DNA from: JBEKCP01 sp050014815
GTDB taxonomy: Bacteria; Planctomycetota; Planctomycetia; Pirellulales; Thermoguttaceae
DNA length: 10,793 nucleotides
Reading direction: 5' to 3'
Assembly (NCBI GenBank): GCA_050014815.1
Contig: JBEKCP010000385.1
Coordinates: forward strand, 1 to 10,793
The stretch's first letter is position 1; the number at the start of each line of letters is the position of its first letter. Below are positions 1-5,981 of this stretch, piece by piece. The notes below the pieces were generated by a model. That model was not told the origin of the DNA. It saw only the letters and a program-made list of their open reading frames with translations, and did no database searches. Made by a program: the position numbers and the translations under genes.

Positions 1-1
1 G

Positions 2-550
2 GCCGCCGAAGCGGAGGCCGCCGAGCAGATGGAGCGCCAGGTTGCGTCGCTCAACAACCAGGCGCTTCGCGAGGGCGCCTGGCACGCGGTCTTTACGTCC
101 GACCAGATCAACGGCTGGCTGGCCGCGACTGCCCCGCGCGTGGCCCCGGATCTCCTGCCGCCCGGACTGCACGACCCGCGCGTGAAGATCCGGCCCAGCG
201 GCATCACCATCGCCTGCCAGGCCGATTGGGGCCGGCTCCAGAGCGTGCTCTCGCTCGACCTGGACGTCTACACGGATACCGCCGGCATCCTGACGCTCCG
301 CTTTCGCCAGGTCCGCGCCGGGGCGGTGCCTTGGCCGATGAAACCGGTGCTCGACGGCGTTTCCGAGGCGTGCCGCCATGCGGGCCTCCGCGTGGATTGG
401 GAGCAAGCCGGCGGCGATCCCGTCGCTCGCATCACACTCGACCACATCGAAGGCAGGCACGGCAAGTTCATCCAGGTCCAGCAGGTTCGGCTCGAAGAGG
501 GCGCGATCCACGTTTCCGGCGTCACGGGACGGGAGAAGGATAAAGGATGA
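2..550 (+). CDS. Unknown protein, C-terminal part (5' end outside the window)
   Basis: The frame is open from the first bases of the window, reading Ala/Glu-rich residues before the ATG at position 29, so this is probably the 3' part of a longer gene; the ATG at 29 is only a possible start. About 180 residues are visible. The phrase FTSDQINGWLA, followed by alternating hydrophobic segments (VKIRPSGITIAC, LDLDVYTDTAGILTLRF) and a late VRLEEGAIHVSG, resembles beta-rich lipid-binding-like envelope domains of the DUF2140/DUF2993 type, in which a short helix with a conserved Asn opens the fold. This is a resemblance by eye, not a family assignment. The last codons (DKG) and the TGA stop lie inside the heptamer repeat that begins at 536, so the native C-terminus may have been changed by the repeat. 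The gene converges on the phosphoesterase-like gene. No function is assigned. Confidence 0.75.
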   Translation, partial: AAEAEAAEQMERQVASLNNQALREGAWHAVFTSDQINGWLAATAPRVAPDLLPPGLHDPRVKIRPSGITIACQADWGRLQSVLSLDLDVYTDTAGILTLRFRQVRAGAVPWPMKPVLDGVSEACRHAGLRVDWEQAGGDPVARITLDHIEGRHGKFIQVQQVRLEEGAIHVSGVTGREKDKG

Positions 551-619
551 AGGATGAAGGATGAAGGATGAAGGATAAAGGATGAAGGATGAAGGATAAA
601 GGATGAAGGATAAAGGATG
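536..619. repeat. Heptamer tandem repeat (AAGGATR), 12 units
   Basis: Twelve perfect 7-base units lie head to tail. Units 1, 6, 9 and 11 are AAGGATA and the other eight are AAGGATG; the tract ends where AAGGATG gives way to AAGGCGG. Because 7 is not a multiple of 3, every plus-strand frame meets a TGA or TAA, while all minus-strand frames are open and read the same heptapeptide (ILHPSSF). The tract contains the stop codon of the upstream gene at 548-550. There are no unique spacers, so it is not a CRISPR array. Confidence 0.97.
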
Positions 620-634
620 AAGGCGGAGAACAGC

Positions 635-652
635 CGCGGATGAATATCCGCG
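635..652. terminator. Hairpin between convergent genes, possible terminator
   Basis: CGCGGAT and ATCCGCG form a 7-bp stem around a GAAT loop. It sits between the stop of the plus-strand gene (550) and the stop of the minus-strand gene (664), where a bidirectional terminator would be expected. No T-tract follows on either strand, so an intrinsic terminator is not demonstrated; it could be another interspersed palindrome. Confidence 0.3.
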
Positions 653-663
653 CGGAAGGTCGT

Positions 664-1020
664 TTAACGGCTCGCCCACCGCAACCGCCATTGGCCGGGA
701 TCCTCGCGCACTCTCTCGAAGAGCATCTTTCCGGCAAGCTTCGTTCCGCTCAGCTCAATCGTCAGGGCGTCGGCGTCGTCGCGATCGAACCGGTAGGAGC
801 CGTGGTCCCAGCGCTGGACCGATCCGCGCTGGCCGGAAATCTCGCCCTCGTAATCGAGATATGCCGGCCGGTGGTCCGGCAAGGCCCGGCACACGATCTC
901 GACCCCTTCGGCCGGCAACTCCGGAAGGGCCCAGGTGCGGAGCGTCCCGCCGGTTTCCAGCAGCAGGTCCCAGTGGACGCCCTGCGGGCCCTCGTGGCGG
1001 AGGATGGCGAAACGGCTCAT
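664..1020 (-). CDS. Stand-alone LigD-type 3'-phosphoesterase domain protein
   Basis: A 118-residue protein matching the N-terminal phosphoesterase domain of LigD (DNA polymerase LigD 3'-phosphoesterase, PF13298 family), which trims 3'-phosphate or ribonucleoside ends during repair in the well-studied members. Visible landmarks are RHEG with His9, HWDLLLE with His16 and Asp18, TWALPELP, DHRPAYLDYEGEI with His50, WDHGSY (71-76), and a closing LSGTKLAGKMLFER. These correspond to the metal-binding His/Asp set and the core strands of the family. It has no ligase or polymerase domain, and no ku gene is nearby, so its role in end joining is unproven. ATG at 1020 was chosen because the family begins at about MSRFAILRHEG. 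The longer frame to 1110 adds 30 unrelated residues and would overlap the candidate promoter at 1096-1124. No clear ribosome binding site is seen. Confidence 0.85.
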   Translation of the reverse strand: MSRFAILRHEGPQGVHWDLLLETGGTLRTWALPELPAEGVEIVCRALPDHRPAYLDYEGEISGQRGSVQRWDHGSYRFDRDDADALTIELSGTKLAGKMLFERVREDPGQWRLRWASR

Positions 1021-1095
1021 GCGATGCCGCTCATGCAGGATAGCTATTGCGGAAGCCGTTTGTCGCTCCCCTGTGATACATCTTCCACCGCTCTC

Positions 1096-1124
1096 AGCAT
1101 AAACAGCCATGCACGAACACGCAA
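1096..1124 (-). promoter_or_regulatory. Candidate sigma70-type promoter for the phosphoesterase-like gene
   Basis: On the minus strand TTGCGT (1124-1119) is followed after 17 bases by TATGCT (1101-1096), an acceptable but imperfect match to a -35/-10 pair. It would give a leader of roughly 70 bases before the ATG at 1020. There is no experimental or comparative support, and planctomycete promoters are poorly described. Confidence 0.25.
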
Positions 1125-1180
1125 GATGCGAGACTTGGGCTTACGCCCCACTGTTCGCAAAGGTTGAGGTGGACGCACCG

Positions 1181-1393
1181 AGCCCGCCTCGGCGGGCTTT
1201 CCGCGAAGCGGTACTAGGCCCGTGCTTCAGCACGGGTTCCCGTGACGTCGCACCCCAACCCCGTTCCCCCTTCCCCGCCGTCACAACGTGGCGGCGGGGA
1301 AGGGGGAACAAACGGTGACGATGCGAGTTCTCGAACCCGGCGTAAACGCCGGGCCGAATACCGCCTTCGGCGGGCAAGGGCCATAAATGGCCC
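1181..1393. repeat. Cluster of short GC palindromes in a gene-free stretch
   Basis: The 448 bases between 1020 and 1469 hold no convincing gene. Within them at least six hairpins follow one another: AGCCCGC/GCGGGCT (1181-1198), CCCGTGC/GCACGGG with loop TTCA (1219-1236), the 18-bp inverted repeat at 1263-1309, CCCGGCG/CGCCGGG with loop TAAA (1336-1353), CCGCC/GGCGG (1361-1373) and GGGCCAT/ATGGCCC (1378-1393). A weaker CCGC/GCGG lies at 1201-1211. This looks like a pile-up of REP-like interspersed palindromes. It lies downstream of rdgB and could also stop transcription coming from there. Apart from the candidate promoter, nothing is recognised in 1021-1180. Confidence 0.8.
1263..1309. repeat. 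Perfect 18-bp inverted repeat
   Basis: The left arm at 1263-1280 (GTTCCCCCTTCCCCGCCG) is the exact reverse complement of the right arm at 1292-1309, separated by 11 bases. It is the strongest hairpin of the cluster. There is no T-tract after either arm. The loop region GTCACAACGTGGCG resembles a segment found inside mtaB at 3618-3632. Confidence 0.9.
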
Positions 1394-1468
1394 TAAGCGA
1401 CGACCTCCTTCGTCACGGCCACCTCTAAGCCGTCGATCTTGGGAATGCGACGGACTGCCACCCGCCGG

Positions 1469-2092
1469 TCAGGTCCACCGGCCTGAATCGACCAGCTCGA
1501 TGAGCCGCGGGATGAGCCGCACGGCGGCGCGGGCGCGATGGCTAAGGCAGGACTTGACCCGGGGACTGAGCTCGCCGAACGAACGATGATATTCGACGAT
1601 CTCGAAGAGCGGATCGTAGCCGAAGCCGCCCGTCCCGCGAGTGGAAGAGAGAATGCGGCCGCGGCACGAGGCATGGCTCTCGGCCACGATCGTGCCGGTC
1701 GGGTCGGACAGGCAGATGTGGCAGACGAATTGGGCCCAGCGCCGCTCGGGGGGCAGTCCGGCCAACTCGGCCAGCAGTTTCTCGTTGTTCCTCCGGTCGG
1801 TGGCGCCGGGCTCGCTGTAGCGGGCCGAGAGCACCCCGGGTGCCCCATCCAGGGCATCGACCGCCAGTCCGCTGTCGTCGGCCAGGACCCATTGCCCGAG
1901 ATGCCGGGCCTGCCCTGATGCCTTCAAGGCGGCGTTGGCGGCGAACGTGTCGCCGTCTTCCACTACCTCCAAGGGGGCGGGAAAGTCGGCCAGAGTTCGC
2001 AACTCCAGCCCGACCGGCCGGAGCAGATGGGCCAACTCGTGGCCCTTCTTGCGGTTAGCCGTGCCGAGAACCAGAAGCCGTCGATCGCACAT
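1469..2092 (-). CDS. rdgB: dITP/XTP pyrophosphatase, RdgB/HAM1 family
   Basis: Hydrolyses non-canonical purine triphosphates (dITP, XTP, ITP) to the monophosphate and pyrophosphate in the cytoplasm, keeping damaged bases out of DNA and RNA. The 207-residue length is normal for the family. Motifs in order are GTANRKKG (10-17) for triphosphate contact, VEDGDTFAANA (44-54), ADDSGLAVDAL (71-81) with the catalytic and metal-binding Asp pair, ARYSEPGATD (90-99), GTGGFGYDPLF (153-163) in the nucleotide pocket, and LSHRARA (183-189), the family's SHR base-recognition element. The ATG at 2092 sits directly before the first strand, leaving no extra N-terminal sequence. It follows the SPOR-like gene after only 17 bases on the same strand, so the two are probably co-transcribed. 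No clear Shine-Dalgarno sequence is visible. Confidence 0.96.
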   Translation of the reverse strand: MCDRRLLVLGTANRKKGHELAHLLRPVGLELRTLADFPAPLEVVEDGDTFAANAALKASGQARHLGQWVLADDSGLAVDALDGAPGVLSARYSEPGATDRRNNEKLLAELAGLPPERRWAQFVCHICLSDPTGTIVAESHASCRGRILSSTRGTGGFGYDPLFEIVEYHRSFGELSPRVKSCLSHRARAAVRLIPRLIELVDSGRWT

Positions 2093-2109
2093 GCGGCCCG
2101 ATTCTACGC

Positions 2110-3282
2110 CTACCGCCTATCGCTGTCCAGCCGCTGAGCCAATGCGCGGCTGATCGACCGCTTGGGAACCTCGACCGGAATCGGCTGAACGTCCAGCGGG
2201 ACGCCGGCCACTATCTTCGCGCGGATCGCGCCGACCGGCTGGCCGCCCGCCACGACCGGCTGGGCGCCGAACGTCTCCATAATCCGGTGGATCTGGGGAT
2301 TGATCTCGACCTTGCCGTTGGGAAGCGGCGTTCCCACCGAGTCGAAGCTCCCGACCGTTACGATGCTCGCATAGCGGTCGTGGAACTCGTAGGCATGGTA
2401 ACCCAACTTCCGGAGTTCCTCGGTCAACGTGTGGGCCTGCTCGGCGGCCTTGGTGAGCATGCTGGGAAGTTTTCCGCCCTTTTCGATCTCCTGGATCCGC
2501 TGCTGGTTCGTCACCATGACGCCGGTGAACTGGGCCACCTGGACCGTGTACTTGCCGGGGCAGTCCAGCAGGCTGTGCGTTACCCCTTCGTTCATGCGGA
2601 GCACGAGCTTGTCGATGGTTCCCTTGGGGGCATAGTAATCGCTGGGCAACAGGGGATTGGTCGTGATGAAGGCGTGCCCCATCGGACCTCTCCTCTTGCT
2701 TTCGGTCGTGCCGGGCGACAGGCGTTCCTTGATGTCCTCCTGGATGTGCCGCAGGGCGGCCAGCGTCTGGTAGGTCGGCTTCCCCTGGGCGGTGAGACAG
2801 TCGGGCTCGACATACTTGATCGTCTGAAGGTCCTTGCGGGCCGCCGGATCGTCGATGGCCGGATAGTCACCCACCAGCACCGAGAATTCGTCCAGCGCCC
2901 CCTCCTGTCTGAGCTCGGGGTGCTCCTTTAGCTGCTTGTATTGCCAGCGGTATCCGATGGAGGGTCTCTTCGTGGCCAGGCCGTTGGCATCGTCGAGCTT
3001 GAACTCCAGCTTGTGGCTGTACGCCGCCAGCTTATAGCGCTTGCGGAGTTCCAGGACCAGGTCGTGGGCCTGCTTCTGAGCCCCCTCGCCGGAGAAACTG
3101 GCCGCCATGATCATCCACGGCCCGCTTTGCTCCGTGACGGGATACTCCTTGTTCGGGTCAGCCTCGACGCGGTCGCTCGCGAGGAGCTTGGCCCAGGGTG
3201 GCGCCGCTCGGGCGACCGTGTGTACCCCGACGCCGAGGACCAGTATGAGGACCGCTGTCTGGAACGTCCGTTTTCCGCTCAT
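2110..3282 (-). CDS. Secreted unknown protein with two SPOR-like units
   Basis: A 390-residue protein I do not recognise as a named family. Residues 1-26 look like a signal peptide: basic MSGKR, a hydrophobic core, then ARA before APP. The mature part has two similar blocks. Block one (about 53-140) reads GPWMIMAASFSG, then a helix HDLVLELRKRYKLAAYSHK, then FSVLVGDYP. Block two (about 243-313) reads GKYTVQVAQFTG, then AHTLTEELRKLGYHAYEFHDRY, then ASIVTVGSF. The pattern of strand ending in Phe, helix, then a late 'VxVG' strand matches the SPOR/sporulation-related repeat fold, which in other proteins binds denuded peptidoglycan. That binding role is inference, especially as planctomycete peptidoglycan is unusual. 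The last 50 residues are rich in Val and Pro. GGGAG lies five bases before the ATG at 3282. The short gap to rdgB suggests a shared transcript, but the functions look unrelated. Confidence 0.85.
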   Translation of the reverse strand: MSGKRTFQTAVLILVLGVGVHTVARAAPPWAKLLASDRVEADPNKEYPVTEQSGPWMIMAASFSGEGAQKQAHDLVLELRKRYKLAAYSHKLEFKLDDANGLATKRPSIGYRWQYKQLKEHPELRQEGALDEFSVLVGDYPAIDDPAARKDLQTIKYVEPDCLTAQGKPTYQTLAALRHIQEDIKERLSPGTTESKRRGPMGHAFITTNPLLPSDYYAPKGTIDKLVLRMNEGVTHSLLDCPGKYTVQVAQFTGVMVTNQQRIQEIEKGGKLPSMLTKAAEQAHTLTEELRKLGYHAYEFHDRYASIVTVGSFDSVGTPLPNGKVEINPQIHRIMETFGAQPVVAGGQPVGAIRAKIVAGVPLDVQPIPVEVPKRSISRALAQRLDSDRR

Positions 3283-3367
3283 AGCTTCTCCCTTCCCCGA
3301 GAATGCGGCGGGAGTCTAGCAAAAGGCCCCGGGGAATGCTAGAGGGAATTAGTGCCGATTCCAGCAC

Positions 3368-3446
3368 GTTTAGCGGGCGACCATGCTACGCACGGTGCCC
3401 TGCCCACCACAAACCGGCTCTCGGCGGGCAAGCCCGCCCGCTAAAC
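3368..3446. repeat. Inverted pair of the 12-bp word GTTTAGCGGGCG, with inner hairpins
   Basis: GTTTAGCGGGCG at 3368-3379 is repeated as its exact reverse complement at 3435-3446. Just inside the right copy, and overlapping it, is a 7-bp hairpin GGCGGGC/GCCCGCC (3423-3438, loop AA). GGTGCCCTGCCCACC at 3394-3408 is a further imperfect palindrome. The right copy overlaps the 3' end of mtaB and provides its last Val codon and TAG stop. The pair fills much of the 158-base gap between mtaB and the SPOR-like gene, and may end the mtaB transcript. Confidence 0.9.
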
Positions 3447-4778
3447 CGCGATGGGTCGATCCTGGGCCAGAATCCGGCCGGCGGCGACCCGCCCCGCCAC
3501 GACCCAGACGAGCCGGCCAATCTGTTCTGGGCCGCCCGCCAACTCGACGGGGGCATAGCGGTCCGACATACCCACGAGCACTTCCTCAGAGGGGGTGGCG
3601 ACATTGCCACGCCCCCCGTCACAACAGTGGCGCGCCGTTGGGAGCAGGCGGATTTGCTCCGCGGCGACGCAGCGCTCCACTAGCACCTGGAGCCGGCGGC
3701 CGGCCAGGCCCTCAAAATACGCCTGCCGCAGGCGATTGCCCAACTGGGCGAGCTGGGCCGCCCGATCCTGCTGGACCGCTCCCGGCACGCGGTCGGGCAT
3801 TTCGGCCGCCTCGGTCCCCTGGCGCGGGCTGAACCGGAAGATGTGCAATTTCGAGAACCCCACCGCCTCCACCGCCCGGCAGGTGGCCCGAAAATCCTCG
3901 TCCGTCTCGCCGGGGAACCCCACGATCACGTCGGTGGTCAGGGCCGGCCGATCCAGCGCGGCCCGGACCGCATCGAGCCGCTCAATAAGCCGCTCGGCCG
4001 GCCACCGCCGCCGCATCCGGCGGAGGACGGCGTTGGAGCCGCTCTGCATCGAGACGTGCAGATGGGGACAGACCCGATCGGGATGTTCCGCCACCGCGGC
4101 GACCAACTCGTCTGTAAGCTCGGCGGCCTCCAGGCTGGAGAGACGCACGCGGAACTCGCCCGGCCGGCCGACGATTCGCCGGAGCAGCCCCGCCAGGTTT
4201 TCGCCCCCGTCGCGGTCGATGCCGTAGTGCCCCAGGTGGATCCCCGTCAACACGATCTCCCGATGGCCCGCGGCGACCAGCCGGCTGATCTCGTCGAGGA
4301 TCTCGCCGAGGGGCCGGCTCCAGAGGACCGGCCGCACCCGCGGGATGATGCAGTAGCTGCACTCCATCGAGCAGCCGTCCTGCACCTTGACGTACGCCCG
4401 ATGCCGCGGGCCGAAGGTGGAAATGCCCGTGGGAACGTCTACGAGCCCTCGCCGGGCCAGCCAGTCGGGCAATTGCCGCTTGTCGGCGATCACCTCGGCC
4501 ACGCCGGCCAGCGCGGCCACCGCCTCCCTGGCCCGCGTGGCGTAGCAACCCATCACGACGATCTCGGCCTGGGGGTTCTGCCGGGCGAGCTGCCGGATGA
4601 GCTTGCGGCTCTTCGCCTCGCCTTCGACGGTGACCGTACACGTGTTGACGATGCACAGGTCGGCCGCTTCGCCGTCGCGGGCGTCCCGGTAGCCCAATCG
4701 CCCCAGTCCCTCGCGGAGATACTCCGTCTCGTACTGGTTGACCTTGCAGCCCAGGGTGATGGTCTTCAGGAGCGGCAT
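3441..4778 (-). CDS. mtaB: tRNA t6A37 methylthiotransferase MtaB
   Basis: A radical-SAM enzyme that adds a methylthio group to N6-threonylcarbamoyladenosine at tRNA position 37, using two iron-sulfur clusters. The N-terminal UPF0004 domain shows TLGCKVNQYET (Cys11), NTCTVT (Cys47) and VMGCYA (Cys78), which bind the auxiliary cluster. The radical-SAM motif is CSMECSYC with Cys136, Cys140 and Cys143, followed by IIPRVRP. Other landmarks are EIVLTGIHLGHYG, LHVSMQSGSNAVLRRMRR and TTDVIVGFPGETDEDF. At 445 residues its length is normal, and the GCKVNQYE opening favours MtaB over MiaB. The C-terminal TRAM-like region contains an unexpected segment, TARHCCDGGRGNVATPSE, before LVGMSDRYAPVEL; its DNA looks like an inserted repeat (3593-3632). 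The final Val and the stop come from another repeat. The gene starts 23 bases after the isomerase gene stops, so the two are likely co-transcribed. Confidence 0.95.
   Translation of the reverse strand: MPLLKTITLGCKVNQYETEYLREGLGRLGYRDARDGEAADLCIVNTCTVTVEGEAKSRKLIRQLARQNPQAEIVVMGCYATRAREAVAALAGVAEVIADKRQLPDWLARRGLVDVPTGISTFGPRHRAYVKVQDGCSMECSYCIIPRVRPVLWSRPLGEILDEISRLVAAGHREIVLTGIHLGHYGIDRDGGENLAGLLRRIVGRPGEFRVRLSSLEAAELTDELVAAVAEHPDRVCPHLHVSMQSGSNAVLRRMRRRWPAERLIERLDAVRAALDRPALTTDVIVGFPGETDEDFRATCRAVEAVGFSKLHIFRFSPRQGTEAAEMPDRVPGAVQQDRAAQLAQLGNRLRQAYFEGLAGRRLQVLVERCVAAEQIRLLPTARHCCDGGRGNVATPSEEVLVGMSDRYAPVELAGGPEQIGRLVWVVAGRVAAGRILAQDRPIAV
3593..3632. repeat. Repeat-like segment inside the mtaB reading frame
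   Basis: GTGGC (3595-3599) pairs with GCCAC (3606-3610), and GTGGCG recurs at 3627-3632. The stretch GTCACAACAGTGGCG at 3618-3632 matches GTCACAACGTGGCG at 1280-1293 except for one extra base, and both are preceded by a C-rich run. In mtaB it encodes residues that interrupt the expected TRAM-domain pattern. A repeat inserted in frame is the simplest reading, but two copies are little evidence. Confidence 0.45.
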
Positions 4779-4787
4779 GGTGCTGTT

Positions 4788-4799
4788 GTTTAGCGGGCG
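4788..4799 (+). repeat. Third copy of GTTTAGCGGGCG
   Basis: An exact copy of the 12-bp word also found at 3368-3379 and, inverted, at 3435-3446. It lies in the 23-base gap between the stop of the isomerase gene (4802) and the start of mtaB (4778). Together with 3435-3446 it places mtaB between inverted copies. Confidence 0.9.
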
Positions 4800-4801
4800 C
4801 G

Positions 4802-5950
4802 TCAGCCGCTCTTCTTCACCGTGTACTCGTGCGGCCGCTTGCGGACGATTTTGGCCTCGAGGATCTTGTCTGGCGTTTCTCCATGGGGCTCGTCCGGATT
4901 GATCCGCTTGATCTTGGCCAGCACGTCGAAGCCCTTGATCATCCGGCCGAAGACGGTGTACTTGCCGTCCAAATCCTTATTGGGAACGAACATCAAGAAG
5001 AACTGCGAGCCTGCGCTGTCGGGGGGCTCCGACCGGGCCATGGCGACGCTGCCGCGAAAATGGAGCCGGTGATCGCCACGGGTGAACTCGGCCGGGATTT
5101 GGTAGCCCGGTCCGCCCGTGCCGTCCCCCTTGGGGTCGCCCCCCTGGGCCATGAAGCCCGGCAGCACGCGGTGGAAAGTCAGCCCGTTGTAGAAGCCCTT
5201 CTCCACCAGCGAGAGGAAGTTGGCCACCGTGTTGGGCGCCTCGTTCTCGAACAGCTCGATTTCGACGTCGCCCCGGCTGGTTTTCAGCAGCACGCGGGGC
5301 AGGTCGTCGGCCTTCGCCTCCGCCTCGCGGATCTTCTTCTCCTTCTCCCATGCCTCCTTATAGTAGTCGATCTTGGAGAGGTCCGATTGGGCGGTCTCGC
5401 CCGGCTTTCCGGCGGCCGCCGCCTCGCGGAGATAGGCCTCGGCCGCCGGGAAGTCGCCAAGTGCAAAGGCGGCGATGCCGGCCGTCTCGCGAAGCTGCTT
5501 GTCCTTCGAGCCGTGGTCGATCAGGAACCTGGCCAGGTCCAGGGCCTTCTCGTAGTCGTCCCGCTGGTCCCAGTCGCCCACCATGCCCAGCAGGAGGTCC
5601 GTGACCTTGGGGTCTGCGCCGGGGGCCTCGGCATAGGCATCTTTTGCGGCCGAGATCAACTTGTCCAGCATGGCGGTCGCCTTCTCGACCAGGCTTTTCC
5701 ACTCCTCCGCGATGGCTGGCCGCTGGGCCTCCTCGGCCCCGCGGTACCGGACCTTGAGGTTGGTCATGTCCGCCAGCAGGGCCTTCCAATCCTTGAAGGT
5801 GCGGGCGAACTCGTTGTTCTTGGGGCCGGGGGTGGCAGACGACGCCTTGTCGCCCCCTGAAGGTCCGGGTGTTGCGGGCTCGGCCGCCCGGACCGCAAGC
5901 GCTATCGCAAGGAAGATCGTGACGGCAAGACAGGGAATCGAGGATTTCAT
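4802..5950 (-). CDS. Secreted cyclophilin-type peptidyl-prolyl isomerase with helical N-terminal region
   Basis: Catalyses cis-trans isomerisation of X-Pro bonds to help proteins fold, most likely outside the cytoplasm. Residues 1-22 form a signal peptide (MKSSIPCLAV, hydrophobic core, AVRA before AEP). Residues 45-215 are mainly helical; 130-185 look TPR-like (DYEKALDLARFLIDHG, FALGDFPAAEAYLREA). The cyclophilin domain runs from about 218 to 371: FHRVLPGFMAQGGDP with catalytic Arg261, GSVAMARSEPPDSAGSQFFLMF, and LDGKYTVFGRMIKGFDVL. The Trp that confers cyclosporin sensitivity in human CypA is absent here (KDLDGKY), as is common in bacteria. ATG at 5950 was chosen because it gives a proper signal peptide and has GGGAG six bases upstream (5957-5961). 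The longer frame to 6190 would translate the palindromic repeats at 5982-6086. The gene is divergent from rsmD and 23 bases ahead of mtaB. Confidence 0.94.
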   Translation of the reverse strand: MKSSIPCLAVTIFLAIALAVRAAEPATPGPSGGDKASSATPGPKNNEFARTFKDWKALLADMTNLKVRYRGAEEAQRPAIAEEWKSLVEKATAMLDKLISAAKDAYAEAPGADPKVTDLLLGMVGDWDQRDDYEKALDLARFLIDHGSKDKQLRETAGIAAFALGDFPAAEAYLREAAAAGKPGETAQSDLSKIDYYKEAWEKEKKIREAEAKADDLPRVLLKTSRGDVEIELFENEAPNTVANFLSLVEKGFYNGLTFHRVLPGFMAQGGDPKGDGTGGPGYQIPAEFTRGDHRLHFRGSVAMARSEPPDSAGSQFFLMFVPNKDLDGKYTVFGRMIKGFDVLAKIKRINPDEPHGETPDKILEAKIVRKRPHEYTVKKSG

Positions 5951-5981
5951 CAGGGGCTCCCACCAGGGGTTGAATGTTTCT

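Noticed and set aside
536..619. CRISPR array
   Set aside because: The units are 7 bases, contiguous and without spacers.
1021..1110. Longer form of the phosphoesterase-like protein starting at 1110
   Set aside because: The extra 30 residues do not belong to the family pattern and would overlap the candidate promoter.
1396..1468. Minus-strand frame reading VAVRRIPKIDGLEVAVTKEVVA just beyond the rdgB stop
   Set aside because: It looks protein-like and could be the remnant of another gene, but it is only about 22-30 codons. It overlaps the rdgB frame at its upstream end and has no homologue I recognise.
3435..4799. Transposon or integron-like unit carrying mtaB between inverted repeats
   Set aside because: There is no transposase, no target duplication is visible, and a third copy of the 12-bp word lies outside at 3368. 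An abundant interspersed repeat explains it better.
3843..5860. Long plus-strand frames at 3843-4793 and 4829-5860
   Set aside because: They are opposite mtaB and the isomerase, both of which have clear family motifs. The plus-strand translations show none.
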